The notes under the pieces: model-generated
The model's database searches: none
What the model was told of the DNA's origin: nothing
The model's input: the letters and a program-made list of their open reading frames with translations, nothing else
Shown here: positions 8,785-17,082 of the stretch, one piece after another
Numbering within the stretch: the first letter of the stretch is position 1
How the letters are laid out: every line of letters begins with the position of its first letter
Assembly (NCBI GenBank): GCA_002424305.1
Contig: DIQZ01000068.1
Coordinates: 1 to 43,373, forward strand
Origin: Firmicutes bacterium UBA5449
GTDB taxonomy: Bacteria > Bacillota > SHA-98 > UBA4971
Direction: 5' to 3'
DNA length: 43,373 nucleotides
Program-made: the position numbers and the translations under genes

Positions 8785-9225
8785 CTATATCACCTCGACT
8801 TTGCCGCCTGCTTGTTCGATCTTGGCAACTGCAGATCGGCTAAATGCATGTGCCCTGACGGTAACAGGTTTGGTTATGTCACCTTCACCCAGAATCTTCA
8901 CGCGGTCGCAAGCCCGCTTAATCATACCCGATGCCTGAAGTGTTTCAGGTGAAATTACCGCGTTCTCCTGGAATCTCTCCAGATCTTCCACATTAACCAC
9001 GGCAAACCTAACCTTAAAGGGACTGGTAAATCCCCGCTTAGGAATGCGCCGGACTAAAGGCATCTGACCGCCTTCAAACATGGGGCCTTTAGTACCACCG
9101 GACCTGGCTCTTTGTCCCTTGTGACCCCGTCCTGAAGTCTTGCCATGCCCACTTCCGATGCCTCTACCAACTCGTGTTCGAGCTCGTTTGGCGCCTTCCG
9201 GCGGAGACAGTCGCTCAAGTCTCAA
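8785..9225 (-). CDS. rplO: 50S ribosomal protein L15
   Basis: L15 is a late-assembly large-subunit protein. The product contains GRGIGSGHGKTSGRGHKGQ, the glycine- and basic-rich family signature. I place the start at TTG 9225 (MRLERLSPPEG, 146 residues). The GTG at 9234 lies inside the AGGAGGTG ribosome binding site itself, whereas the TTG follows AGGAGGT by seven bases. It lies 12 nt downstream of rpmD and directly before secY. Confidence 0.96.
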   Translation of the reverse strand: MRLERLSPPEGAKRARTRVGRGIGSGHGKTSGRGHKGQRARSGGTKGPMFEGGQMPLVRRIPKRGFTSPFKVRFAVVNVEDLERFQENAVISPETLQASGMIKRACDRVKILGEGDITKPVTVRAHAFSRSAVAKIEQAGGKVEVI

Positions 9226-9237
9226 TGGAGCCACCTC

Positions 9238-9417
9238 CTATTTCGTGACTTCTTCAACATCTACCAGATGGGCGACTTTCTCAATCATCCCTCTAACAGC
9301 AGGGTTGTCAGGAAGACAACAAGATTGGTTGGACTTTCTAAGCCCAAGCGCTCTAACAGTCGCCCTCTGGTCTTTTGGTCTACCTATAGTACTTCGTTTC
9401 AAAGTGATCTTAAGCAT
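9238..9417 (-). CDS. rpmD: 50S ribosomal protein L30
   Basis: This short large-subunit protein has 59 residues: MLKITLKRSTIGRPKDQRA and then ALGLRKSNQSCCLPDNP, typical of bacterial L30. The ATG at 9417 is preceded by CAGGAG at good spacing. A start 15 codons further upstream would add a non-conserved segment and is rejected. Its place between rpsE and rplO is canonical. Confidence 0.96.
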   Translation of the reverse strand: MLKITLKRSTIGRPKDQRATVRALGLRKSNQSCCLPDNPAVRGMIEKVAHLVDVEEVTK

Positions 9418-9474
9418 CCCTTTTGTCTCCTGATTATCTTTGGCATTAGTCTTTCTTAACATCTGCCATACCCC

Positions 9475-9969
9475 CTAGCCGAGAATATCCTCCACAGATT
9501 TTCCTCGCAGTTTTGCTACTTCTTCTGCAGTCTTTAGGGATTTAAGTCCCTGCTCTGTGGCACGAACGACATTAAATGGATTGGCAGATCCCAATGATTT
9601 CGTGAGAATATCGCGAATACCGGCTAGTTCCAAAATTGCTCTCACTGGACCGCCTGCGATTACCCCTGTGCCTGGTGAGGCAGGTTTTAATAGAACTCTG
9701 CCTGCGCCGGCCCTTCCCAAGACCTCATGTGGAATGGTCGTCTCAACAATGGGAACGACAAACATGTTCTTCTTCGCTTCTTCGACTCCCTTGCGAATGG
9801 CTTCAGCAACCTCAGATGCCTTTCCCACGCCTGTCCCCACACGCCCATTCTCATCTCCTACCACTACGAGGGCACGAAAACTTCGAGTCCGCCCCCCCTT
9901 GGTAGTCTTAGCCACAGGGTCTATGTTTACAACCTTTTCCTTTAGCTCCGGACCTTCGAACTCCATCAT
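9475..9969 (-). CDS. rpsE: 30S ribosomal protein S5
   Basis: S5 is involved in decoding accuracy and mRNA unwinding at the entry tunnel. The product of about 164 residues contains KGGRTRSFRALVVVGDENGR, VETTIPHEVLGRAGAGRVLL and GTGVIAGGPVRAILELAGI. The start is uncertain. ATG 9969 has GGGTGA eight bases upstream, while GTG 9981 would add four residues with a less well-placed GGGGAAG. It lies between rplR and rpmD. Confidence 0.96.
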   Translation of the reverse strand: MMEFEGPELKEKVVNIDPVAKTTKGGRTRSFRALVVVGDENGRVGTGVGKASEVAEAIRKGVEEAKKNMFVVPIVETTIPHEVLGRAGAGRVLLKPASPGTGVIAGGPVRAILELAGIRDILTKSLGSANPFNVVRATEQGLKSLKTAEEVAKLRGKSVEDILG

Positions 9970-9996
9970 AATCTGTTTCACCCACTTCCCCGGACC

Positions 9997-10365
9997 TTAA
10001 AACTCAAGTCCGCTTTCGCGAGCTCCTTCTGCTACAGCAGCAACTCTACCATGATAAAGGTTGCCCCCGCGATCAAATACGACCCGCTTGATCCCTTTTT
10101 CTTGCGCTCGTTCGCCAATAAGTTTTCCTACCAGACGCGCAACTTCCACATTACCGCCGTTCTTTGCCTTCGCTCTTATCTCCGGGTCGAGGCTGGACGC
10201 AAACGCCAAAGTAGTTCCAACTTGATCGTCAATAACCTGAGCATAAATATGCTTTAGTGATCTGGCCACAGCAAGACGGGGGCTATCTGCAGTACCTGCT
10301 ATGCTTTTCCTTATGCGACGATGTCGTTTGGCCCTCGCGACCTTCCGATCTTCGCGCTTAAACAT
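9997..10365 (-). CDS. rplR: 50S ribosomal protein L18
   Basis: L18 is a 5S rRNA-binding protein of the central protuberance. The 122-residue product begins MFKREDRKVARAKRHRRIRK and ends GARESGLEF, as in the family. The conserved FDRGGNLYHGRV region is intact. ATG 10365 is 27 nt after rplF. It cooperates with L5 (rplE at about 11.6 kb) in binding 5S rRNA. Confidence 0.98.
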   Translation of the reverse strand: MFKREDRKVARAKRHRRIRKSIAGTADSPRLAVARSLKHIYAQVIDDQVGTTLAFASSLDPEIRAKAKNGGNVEVARLVGKLIGERAQEKGIKRVVFDRGGNLYHGRVAAVAEGARESGLEF

Positions 10366-10392
10366 GAATTACCCCACCCTTCATACCTTCCA

Positions 10393-10944
10393 CTACTTGC
10401 CGCCTGTGGCCTTACCGGCCTTGCCGGCCTTCATACGGATTCGCTCGCCTTCATATCTAATACCCTTACCCTTGTATGGTTCCGGCGGGCGAACAGCCCT
10501 AATGTTAGCTGCAATTTGACCAACCAGTTCCTTATCAATACCTTTCACCACAATTCGAGTAGGTGAAGGAACCTCTATCTCAATACCATCCGGTGGTGCC
10601 ATTTCTACCGGATGTGACAACCCCATTCCCAGGACTAACTTATTTCCTTCTTGAACAGCTCTATAACCGGTCCCGGTTATAAGAAGAGTCTTCTGATAAC
10701 CTTCAGTCACGCCTCTTACCATATTCGCAATAAGGGTCCTGGTCAACCCGTGAAGAGACCTTGCTTCCTTCCCGTCGTCCTGACGGTCCACAACAATGTT
10801 GCCATCCTCAATGGAAGCACTCATCTTTGGGTGAATATCCCTCTCCAGCGCCCCCTTAGGCCCCTTAACCTTGACAGTAACACCATCTACGTCTGCCTCT
10901 ACGCCGGTGGGAATTGGGATAGGCGCTTTTCCGATCCTGGACAT
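10393..10944 (-). CDS. rplF: 50S ribosomal protein L6
   Basis: L6 is a two-domain protein near the factor-binding site. The 183-residue product opens MSRIGKAPIPIPTGVEADVD and carries the C-terminal signature PEPYKGKGIRYEGERIRMKAGKAGK. The ATG is at 10944, with GGGGGTGAGAGG upstream. The extreme C-terminus is alanine-, glycine- and lysine-rich. It is a standard spc-operon member. Confidence 0.98.
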   Translation of the reverse strand: MSRIGKAPIPIPTGVEADVDGVTVKVKGPKGALERDIHPKMSASIEDGNIVVDRQDDGKEARSLHGLTRTLIANMVRGVTEGYQKTLLITGTGYRAVQEGNKLVLGMGLSHPVEMAPPDGIEIEVPSPTRIVVKGIDKELVGQIAANIRAVRPPEPYKGKGIRYEGERIRMKAGKAGKATGGK

Positions 10945-10957
10945 TACCTCTCACCCC

Positions 10958-11356
10958 CTACCACACATAGCAGATTACTTCTCCGCCTACGCCTTCTCGC
11001 CTGGCAGTTTTGTCGGCCATGATACCATTGGGGGTGGATATGACCGCTATGCCAAGGCCTCCAAGGACCTTTGGAATAGTATCCTTATTCGCGTAGACCC
11101 GGAGTCCCGGCTTACTTATGCGCTTTAGACCCGTAATCACTTTTTGCTTATTGGGACCATACTTTAGATAGAGGCGCAGGTTACCCTGCTTCCTATCAGC
11201 AATGACCTCGTAGTCCCTAATATATCCCTCTTCCTTAAGGATCTTCGCGATGTCGCGCTTCACCCGCGAGGAGGGGACCTCAACGACGTCCCTCGTAACG
11301 GTATTCGCATTCCTAATCCTCGTGAGCATGTCGGCAATAGGGTCCGTCGTTACCAT
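10958..11356 (-). CDS. rpsH: 30S ribosomal protein S8
   Basis: S8 is a primary 16S rRNA binder of the central domain. The 132-residue product begins MVTTDPIADMLTRIRNANTV and ends with the family signature STPNGIMADKTARREGVGGE. ATG 11356 lies 44 nt after rpsN. In other bacteria S8 is the translational repressor of the spc operon, but no S8-binding mimic was identified here. Confidence 0.98.
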   Translation of the reverse strand: MVTTDPIADMLTRIRNANTVTRDVVEVPSSRVKRDIAKILKEEGYIRDYEVIADRKQGNLRLYLKYGPNKQKVITGLKRISKPGLRVYANKDTIPKVLGGLGIAVISTPNGIMADKTARREGVGGEVICYVW

Positions 11357-11400
11357 TCACATCGACCTCCTCCATATGCGGAACTGCTTTGCACTAACCA

Positions 11401-11586
11401 TCACCAGCTCGCCTTCCTAACTCCAGGGATCTCGCCCTGCGAAGCAAGCCTACGGAAGCATATCCTGCACATATCGAATTTTCTCATGTATGCTCTAGGT
11501 CGTCCGCATATGGGACACCTGTTATAATTTCTCACACGGTATTTCTTGGGCCGCCTCTGTTTCTCCATCATGCTCTTCTTGGCCAA
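11401..11586 (-). CDS. rpsN: 30S ribosomal protein S14, type Z (zinc)
   Basis: This is the short 61-residue zinc-binding S14 (called rpsZ in some systems), located in the head of the 30S subunit. Cys24, Cys27, Cys40 and Cys43 form the zinc knuckle (NRCPICGRP and MCRICFRRLA). The start is TTG 11586 with AAGGGGGAT upstream. Position between rplE and rpsH is standard. Confidence 0.97.
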   Translation of the reverse strand: MAKKSMMEKQRRPKKYRVRNYNRCPICGRPRAYMRKFDMCRICFRRLASQGEIPGVRKASW

Positions 11587-11630
11587 AGCTATCCCCCTTC
11601 CATCACCAGACCCAGATTGAGTCTCTCAAC

Positions 11631-12173
11631 TTATCCCGAGAAGGGCATCCCCATAGCTTTGAGGAGTTCATATCCTTCCTCATCTGTGCTGGCACTAGTA
11701 ACAATCGCAATATCCATTCCTCTGAGTTTATCTATCTTATCATAGACTATCTCCGGAAATACCAGTTGTTCCTTAAGACCTAAGGTATAGTTGCCTCTAC
11801 CGTCAAATCCGTCCGGAGATATCCCCCGAAAATCTCGAATTCTAGGGAGAGCCACATTAAAGAGTTTGTCAAGAAAGTGGTACATTCTCTCTCCCCGCAG
11901 TGTGACCTTGCATCCAATTGGCATCCCTGCCCTCAGCTTGAAAGCTGCAATAGACTTCTTCGCCCTTGTAATTATGGGCTTTTGTCCTGTGATTGCTGTA
12001 AGATCGCCCACTGCGGCATCGAGCGTCTTCGGATCCCCTACTGCTTCCCCTACCCCCATGTTTACAACGACCTTATTAATCTTAGGGATCTCCATGACAC
12101 TACTATATCCGAACCTATCACGGAGGGCAGGTGCAACCTCGTTAAGGTATTTCTCCTTTAGCCTTGCCGCCAC
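11631..12173 (-). CDS. rplE: 50S ribosomal protein L5
   Basis: L5 is a 5S rRNA-binding protein forming bridge B1b and contacting P-site tRNA. The 180-residue product contains NKVVVNMGVGEAVGDPK, ITGQKPIITRAKKSIAAFKL and LRGERMYHFLDKL, all diagnostic. GTG 12173 follows GGGGGTGAG and lies 19 nt after rplX. No anomaly is seen. Confidence 0.98.
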   Translation of the reverse strand: MAARLKEKYLNEVAPALRDRFGYSSVMEIPKINKVVVNMGVGEAVGDPKTLDAAVGDLTAITGQKPIITRAKKSIAAFKLRAGMPIGCKVTLRGERMYHFLDKLFNVALPRIRDFRGISPDGFDGRGNYTLGLKEQLVFPEIVYDKIDKLRGMDIAIVTSASTDEEGYELLKAMGMPFSG

Positions 12174-12192
12174 TTAGGCTCACCCCCGATAC

Positions 12193-12513
12193 CTACTTGT
12201 CAATGTCGCGCCCGCACTCCTTGCACACCCGCACACGTGCTCCATCCTGAGCTCGCTTTCTGCCGGAGCGGGTGGGCTTGTTACATTTCGGGCAAACCAC
12301 CATCACCTTAGACAGCGGCATAGGCGCCGCCTTTTTAACAATGCCTCCCTGCGGGGCTAGCTGGGTTGGCTTAGTGTGGCACATAACTTCATTTGCGCCT
12401 TCCACAATTACTCGTTTGTCACCTGCAAGCACCCGTAGGACTTTTCCTCGTCTATCCTTATCCTTACCCCAAAGAACGACTACAGTATCGCCCTTTTTCA
12501 CATGAGGTTTCAT
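12193..12513 (-). CDS. rplX: 50S ribosomal protein L24 with C-terminal zinc ribbon
   Basis: L24 is an assembly-initiating large-subunit protein with a KOW motif (VKKGDTVVVLWGKDKDRRGK). The C-terminal half carries Cys74, Cys77, Cys97 and Cys100 (VCPKCNKP and VCKECG), a zinc-ribbon form seen in many Bacillota and thermophiles. The start is placed at ATG 12513 (106 residues). The start 11 codons upstream would add non-conserved sequence and overlap the AGGTGG site. Confidence 0.96.
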   Translation of the reverse strand: MKPHVKKGDTVVVLWGKDKDRRGKVLRVLAGDKRVIVEGANEVMCHTKPTQLAPQGGIVKKAAPMPLSKVMVVCPKCNKPTRSGRKRAQDGARVRVCKECGRDIDK

Positions 12514-12574
12514 GTCACCAAACCACCTACCTCTTTGCGATCCCAAGGTCTTCTCTTAAACACTCTGTCATCCA

Positions 12575-12943
12575 TCATAGAACCTCAGGAGCTAAGGAGA
12601 TTATCTTCATAAACTCCTTCTCACGCAGCTCTCGGGCAACGGGGCCGAATATTCGCGTCCCCCTAGGGTTATTATGATCATCAATGATGACCGCTGCATT
12701 TTCGTCAAATCTAATGTGGGTTCCGTCAGGACGTGATACCGATGATTTTGTTCGAACAATCACTGCCCTGATTACGTCACCCTTCTTCACAACGCCTCCG
12801 GGTGTAGCCTCTTTTACGCTGGCAACGATAATATCGCCTATCCCTGCGAATTTTCGGTTGCCGCCACCTAGAACCCGGATGCACTTTACTCTCTTACCGC
12901 CGGTATTATCGGCGACATTTAGCACTGACTCTTGTTGAATCAT
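12575..12943 (-). CDS. rplN: 50S ribosomal protein L14
   Basis: L14 is a highly conserved subunit-interface protein. The product is 122 residues, the family's exact usual length, starting MIQQESVLNVADNTGGKRVK at ATG 12943. AAGGAGGG is positioned about nine bases upstream. The longer frame from 12964 begins before the ribosome binding site and is rejected. It is followed by rplX. Confidence 0.98.
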   Translation of the reverse strand: MIQQESVLNVADNTGGKRVKCIRVLGGGNRKFAGIGDIIVASVKEATPGGVVKKGDVIRAVIVRTKSSVSRPDGTHIRFDENAAVIIDDHNNPRGTRIFGPVARELREKEFMKIISLAPEVL

Positions 12944-13001
12944 CTGGCAGTCCCTCCTTGTCAAAGAGCGCCTATCACGCTCTAGCTAATCCTGTGCGGG
13001 A

Positions 13002-13259
13002 CTACTTCGCCCTCTCAAGGATCTCTACCACACGCCATCTCTTACGTTTGCTAAGTGGTCTAGTCTCCATTAGTCGAACTTTATCCCCAACTCCGGCCTG
13101 GTTACCTTCATTGTGCGCCATAAATCGCGTCGTCCTCTTCATTCTTCGGCCATAAAGTGGGTGGGCGACTATTCGTTCCACAGCGACAACCACTGTCTTA
13201 TCCATCTTATCGCTTACGACTGTACCGATGCGCATCTTACGCATTCCTCGCGCGTCCAC
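13002..13259 (-). CDS. rpsQ: 30S ribosomal protein S17
   Basis: S17 is an OB-fold primary 16S rRNA binder. The core MRKMRIGTVVSDKMDKTVVV and HPLYGRRMKRTTRFMAHNE is diagnostic. I place the start at GTG 13259 (85 residues), which follows AGGAGGG by seven bases. A TTG at 13289 would lie upstream of that site and inside the end of rpmC. The spacing to rpmC is then 19 nt. Confidence 0.96.
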   Translation of the reverse strand: MDARGMRKMRIGTVVSDKMDKTVVVAVERIVAHPLYGRRMKRTTRFMAHNEGNQAGVGDKVRLMETRPLSKRKRWRVVEILERAK

Positions 13260-13278
13260 CGCATAACCCTCCTCAAGA

Positions 13279-13479
13279 TTACTGGCCAATGCCTAGCTCC
13301 CGTTGGCGAAGGACTGTCTTGACACGCGCTATATCCTTGCGAACTTCGCGAACGCGCATCGGGTTGTCAAGCTGGCCGGTGGCAACCTGAAATCGAAGGT
13401 TGAAAAGCTCCTCTTTTAGCGAGTCAAGCTCATGGTTAAGTTCGACGCTTGAGAGGTCACGTATTTCTCTAACCTTCAT
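13279..13479 (-). CDS. rpmC: 50S ribosomal protein L29
   Basis: L29 is a two-helix protein at the peptide exit site. The product is 66 residues, MKVREIRDLSSVELNHELDS and then ELFNLRFQVATGQLDNP, which is the family core. ATG 13479 overlaps the rplP stop by 11 nt, so coupling is likely. A GTG three codons further upstream is less well placed relative to the purine-rich site. Confidence 0.96.
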   Translation of the reverse strand: MKVREIRDLSSVELNHELDSLKEELFNLRFQVATGQLDNPMRVREVRKDIARVKTVLRQRELGIGQ

Positions 13480-13903
13480 TGGCCTCACCGCCTATCATCA
13501 TCCTCTTGACAAACTTAGTCTTTATCGGAAGCTTAAAAGCTGCTAGACGCATAGCTTCCACCGCCACCTCTTCTGGCACACCTGCAATCTCAAACATTAC
13601 TCGTCCTGGCTTTACCACAGCCACCCAGTGATCGGGGTTACCCTTTCCGCTACCCATACGGGTCTCTGCGGGCTTCTGAGTAACCGGCTTATCCGGGAAT
13701 ATCCTAATCCAGACCTTTCCGCCTCTCTTAATATAGCGGGTCATAGCAATTCTCGCTGCCTCTATTTGCCTGGCTGTGATCCATCCAGGCTCTTGAGCCT
13801 GAAGCCCATATTCACCCATTGCCACTTCGGCACCACCGGCAGCCTTACCTTTCATTCTGCCGCGCATGACCTTACGATACTTAGTCTTTTTTGGTTGTAG
13901 CAT
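13469..13903 (-). CDS. rplP: 50S ribosomal protein L16
   Basis: L16 is required for A-site tRNA binding and peptidyl transfer. The 144-residue product begins MLQPKKTKYRKVMRGRMKGK and contains the conserved WITARQIEAARIAMTRYIKR and RMGSGKGNPDHWVAVVKPGR. ATG 13903 lies two bases from the rpsC stop. It is a standard S10-operon member. Confidence 0.98.
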   Translation of the reverse strand: MLQPKKTKYRKVMRGRMKGKAAGGAEVAMGEYGLQAQEPGWITARQIEAARIAMTRYIKRGGKVWIRIFPDKPVTQKPAETRMGSGKGNPDHWVAVVKPGRVMFEIAGVPEEVAVEAMRLAAFKLPIKTKFVKRMMIGGEANEG

Positions 13904-13905
13904 TC

Positions 13906-14559
13906 TTACCGGCCTCCTTCAGCGGCAGCCGTCTCAGGAAGCACATCGCCCTTGTAAATCCACACCTTAACGCCAATCCTGCCGTATGCAGTGTGAGCTT
14001 CCGCAAACCCGTAATCTATGTCAGCTCTAAGAGTATGAAGAGGAACTTTCCCTTCGCTGTAGCCCTCTGTACGGGCAATCTCAGCTCCTCCTAATCTACC
14101 GCTGACTCTCACTCTCACACCCTCAGCACCTTGTCGCATAGCTCGTTGAAGCGCCTGTTTCATTGCTCTCCTGAAGAAAATTCTCCGTTCTATCTGCGAA
14201 GCAATGTTTTCTGCGACCAATTGAGCATCTATGTCTGCATTTCTAACCTCAACAATCGCCACTGAGACATGCTTGCCTGTGATAGCTTCAAGGTCACGCC
14301 TAAGCCCCTCGACTTCCTGACCGCCTCGCCCGATTACCATTCCGGGCCTGGCTGTATGAATATTAACCTTGACGCGGTCTGCCACTCGCTCGATTTCCAT
14401 CTTAGAAATCCCGGCATTATAGAACCTTGCCTTCACAAACTGTCTGATATGGAGGTCTTCATGGATCAACTGCGAGTAATTCTTGTCATCATACCACTTT
14501 GCAGCCCAATCTTTTACTACCCCTAGCCTCAGACTATAGGGATGAACCTTCTGTCCCAA
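13906..14559 (-). CDS. rpsC: 30S ribosomal protein S3
   Basis: S3 is a head protein at the mRNA entry tunnel with an N-terminal KH domain. The product is 217 residues when started at TTG 14559 (MGQKVHPYSLRLGVVKDW), which sits nine bases after AAGGAGG. The nine-codon longer frame reads through that ribosome binding site into rplV and is rejected. The KH GxxG motif is in VIGRGGQEVEGLR. Confidence 0.97.
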   Translation of the reverse strand: MGQKVHPYSLRLGVVKDWAAKWYDDKNYSQLIHEDLHIRQFVKARFYNAGISKMEIERVADRVKVNIHTARPGMVIGRGGQEVEGLRRDLEAITGKHVSVAIVEVRNADIDAQLVAENIASQIERRIFFRRAMKQALQRAMRQGAEGVRVRVSGRLGGAEIARTEGYSEGKVPLHTLRADIDYGFAEAHTAYGRIGVKVWIYKGDVLPETAAAEGGR

Positions 14560-14563
14560 CCTG

Positions 14564-14911
14564 TCATCCCTCCTTCTCTCTGACAACTACTGTAATATGA
14601 CTGGTTCTCTTGCGAATCGGCGCAGGTATTCCGCGCATTCGCGGACGCCACCTTTTCATGGTCGGCCCCTCGTCAATTCTCACTTCAGCCACGTATAAGT
14701 CATCCTTATCAAGCTCGAGATTATGCTCAGCATTAGCTATGGCAGATTTAAGAACTTTACCAATAAGCTCTGCCCCTCTTTTCCGAGTGTGACCCAGTAT
14801 GGCGACAGCCTCTTGGGCATCCTTGCCTTTTACCAGGTCCACAACCTGCCTAGCTTTTCTCGGAGCAATCCTGACATAACGAGCTATAGCTCGAGCTTCC
14901 ATCATCGCCAT
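14564..14911 (-). CDS. rplV: 50S ribosomal protein L22
   Basis: L22 has an extended beta hairpin lining the peptide exit tunnel, a site of macrolide resistance mutations. The 115-residue product contains ARYVRIAPRKARQVVDLVKG, NAEHNLELDKDDLYVAEV and the hairpin region MKRWRPRMRGIPAPIRKRTS with no obvious deletion. ATG 14911 follows GGAGGGG. Confidence 0.98.
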   Translation of the reverse strand: MAMMEARAIARYVRIAPRKARQVVDLVKGKDAQEAVAILGHTRKRGAELIGKVLKSAIANAEHNLELDKDDLYVAEVRIDEGPTMKRWRPRMRGIPAPIRKRTSHITVVVREKEG

Positions 14912-14952
14912 AGCAATTATCCCCTCCAGCCCCCGACTGACCTACGTCTCAC

Positions 14953-15237
14953 CTATTTCAGCATAGTGGACCTGGCAGTATGCATTCCATGTCCTCTAAA
15001 CGTTCTCGTCGGAGCAAACTCACCTAACTTGTGTCCGACCATATCTTCACTGATATAAATCGGAACATGCCTTCGGCCATCATGCACTGCTATAGTGTGA
15101 CCCACCATCTCGGGGAAGATGGTTGAGGCTCTTGACCACGTCTTGATTACTTCCTTATGACCCTTCTCATTCAAGTCTCCAACCTTTGCCAAGAGCTTCG
15201 GGTCAGCATAAGGGCCTTTTTTTAATGATCGTGACAT
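14953..15237 (-). CDS. rpsS: 30S ribosomal protein S19
   Basis: S19 is a head protein that forms bridges with the large subunit. The 94-residue product begins MSRSLKKGPYADPKLLAKV and contains the diagnostic GHKLGEFAPTRTFRGHG. ATG 15237 lies 20 nt after rplB. Nothing is unusual. Confidence 0.98.
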   Translation of the reverse strand: MSRSLKKGPYADPKLLAKVGDLNEKGHKEVIKTWSRASTIFPEMVGHTIAVHDGRRHVPIYISEDMVGHKLGEFAPTRTFRGHGMHTARSTMLK

Positions 15238-15257
15238 TAGCCCAGCTCCTTCCCCTC

Positions 15258-16082
15258 TTACTTCCGTCTTCTGACTATCAACTTGTCAGAAGGCTTTTTC
15301 TTCCTGGTCCTGTACCCGAGAGTCGGTTTACCCCATGGCGTTACCGGTGACGGCATTCCAATAGGCGCACGACCCTCCCCACCACCATGCGGGTGGTCCA
15401 CGGGATTCATTGCTTTGCCTCGGACTTTCGGCCTATTCCCAAGATGTCTGGATCTACCGGCCTTGCCTATCGTGATGATCTCATGCTCTACGTTGCCTAC
15501 CTGTCCGATAGTGGCCTTGCAATCTAAACGCACCAGCCTTACTTCACCCGAAGGAAGTCTGACGTGGGCATAGGCACCTTCTTTTGCCATGAGCTGCGCC
15601 CCGGCTCCTGCAGAGCGAACTAACTGCCCACCCCTGCCCGGAATCAACTCTATGTTATGGATGATTGTGCCTGTCGGTATGTCGCGCAGCATGAGTGCGT
15701 TTCCAGGCTTAATATCTGCGCCACGCCCGGACGTCACAACATTATCCACCTTGAGCTCGGAAGGCGCAATAATGTACCTTTTCTCTCCATCAGCATAATG
15801 GAGCAAAGCAATTCTGGCAGACCTATTCGGGTCGTACTCAATACTTGCCACCCTTGCGGGAATCCCGTCTTTGTCTCGCTTAAAATCTATAGCCCGGTAA
15901 CTTCTCTTCGCTCCGCCACCCCTACGCCTTATCGTAATCTTACCGTGTACATTGCGACCGCCGGTCTTCGGATTTGGGTGGAGGAGCCTCTTTTCCGGTT
16001 TCTTCTTACTTAGCTCAGAGAAGGTCGGCCCACTCATAAACCGCCTTCCTGCGGTGATTGGCTTATGTCTCTTGATTCCCAA
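15258..16082 (-). CDS. rplB: 50S ribosomal protein L2
   Basis: L2 is a universally conserved protein next to the peptidyl transferase centre. The 274-residue product contains RGGGAKRSYRAIDFKRDKDG and the C-terminal signature AMNPVDHPHGGGEGRAP, with the conserved histidines. The start is TTG 16082 after AAGGAGGGG. A 75-nt gap separates it from rplW; no feature was recognised there. Confidence 0.98.
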   Translation of the reverse strand: MGIKRHKPITAGRRFMSGPTFSELSKKKPEKRLLHPNPKTGGRNVHGKITIRRRGGGAKRSYRAIDFKRDKDGIPARVASIEYDPNRSARIALLHYADGEKRYIIAPSELKVDNVVTSGRGADIKPGNALMLRDIPTGTIIHNIELIPGRGGQLVRSAGAGAQLMAKEGAYAHVRLPSGEVRLVRLDCKATIGQVGNVEHEIITIGKAGRSRHLGNRPKVRGKAMNPVDHPHGGGEGRAPIGMPSPVTPWGKPTLGYRTRKKKPSDKLIVRRRK

Positions 16083-16157
16083 CTCTTGCCCCTCCTTTAT
16101 CTAACCACCTTGCTGCCGGATGGGGGTTCAGTCCGGCCGCTTCGCCTTGTCAATAAC

Positions 16158-16445
16158 TTACACACCTTCGAAGAGCGGAATATTATAGCCTTCCTCCAGG
16201 GTAACCACAGCCTTCTTCCACTCAGGAGTCTTACCTTCAAATCGTCCCATCCTCCTGGTCTTGCCGGGCATCCTCAAGGTATTCACGCCCTTAACCTTCA
16301 CTTTGAACGCTTCTTCCACTGCTTTTTTGATCTCAACCTTCGTGGCGAGACGATCTACGATAAATGTGTACTTGTTATCCTCAAGCTCTCGCATGGTCTT
16401 CTCAGTCAAGATCGGTCGTACAATAATGTCTCTTGCAGCTCTCAT
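16158..16445 (-). CDS. rplW: 50S ribosomal protein L23
   Basis: L23 is an exit-tunnel protein and docking site for trigger factor and SRP. The 95-residue product contains IIVRPILTEKTMRELEDNKY and GKTRRMGRFEGKTPEWKKAV. ATG 16445 overlaps the rplD stop as ATGA, a classic translational coupling. It is in its standard position. Confidence 0.97.
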   Translation of the reverse strand: MRAARDIIVRPILTEKTMRELEDNKYTFIVDRLATKVEIKKAVEEAFKVKVKGVNTLRMPGKTRRMGRFEGKTPEWKKAVVTLEEGYNIPLFEGV

Positions 16446-17068
16446 TTGCCAAGCACCTCCTCCACTACATCTGCAACCTCCCGGGTAAGGAGAAGCTTAT
16501 CGTAGTTGAGGATGTCATAGACGTTGAGCTGGGAAGGAGTAAGCGTCTTAACGCCGGGTATATTCCTTAAAGACAGCTCCACGTTCTTATCAGGCTGTTT
16601 CAGAACCACGAGCGCCTTTCCGTCAGCGTCGAGTCTATTGAGCATATTCACCATTAACCTCGTCTTCGGCTCACTCATTGATAGCTCATTAAGAACCAGA
16701 ACTTGCTCATTCTCGGCTTTCGAAGACAACGCTGATACCAGCGCAACCCTCCGGGCCTTCTTAGGCAGCTTATATCCATATGTTCTGGGTCTGGGGCCGA
16801 ACGTCACCGCTCCACCGACCCATACCGGAGATCTACGGCTGCCGTGCCTTGCTCTTCCGGTTCCCTTTTGACGCCAGGGCTTCGCTCCACCCCCTGCGAC
16901 CTCACCCCTCTTTTTGGTTTTCGCAGTACCAAGGCGTTTGCTAGCCAGCTGCATCACTACAGCCTCGTGCAGAACGTGCTTATTGACAGGCGCCCCAAAG
17001 ACCGAGGCAGGAAGCTCATAGTCGCCTATTTTTTCGCCATTCATGTTATATAGAGGCGCTTTGGGCAT
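16442..17068 (-). CDS. rplD: 50S ribosomal protein L4
   Basis: L4 extends a loop to the exit-tunnel constriction; in E. coli it also autoregulates the S10 operon. The 208-residue product contains KTKKRGEVAGGGAKPWRQKG and GRARHGSRRSPVWVGGAVTF, the conserved loop. ATG 17068 is 14 nt after rplC. Whether L4 acts on the hairpin upstream of rpsJ (18206-18237) is unknown. Confidence 0.98.
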   Translation of the reverse strand: MPKAPLYNMNGEKIGDYELPASVFGAPVNKHVLHEAVVMQLASKRLGTAKTKKRGEVAGGGAKPWRQKGTGRARHGSRRSPVWVGGAVTFGPRPRTYGYKLPKKARRVALVSALSSKAENEQVLVLNELSMSEPKTRLMVNMLNRLDADGKALVVLKQPDKNVELSLRNIPGVKTLTPSQLNVYDILNYDKLLLTREVADVVEEVLGK

Positions 17069-17082
17069 CTAGGTCACCTACC

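Noticed and set aside
9232..9234. GTG start for rplO
   Set aside because: The codon is part of the AGGAGGTG ribosome binding site itself. TTG 9225 has correct spacing.
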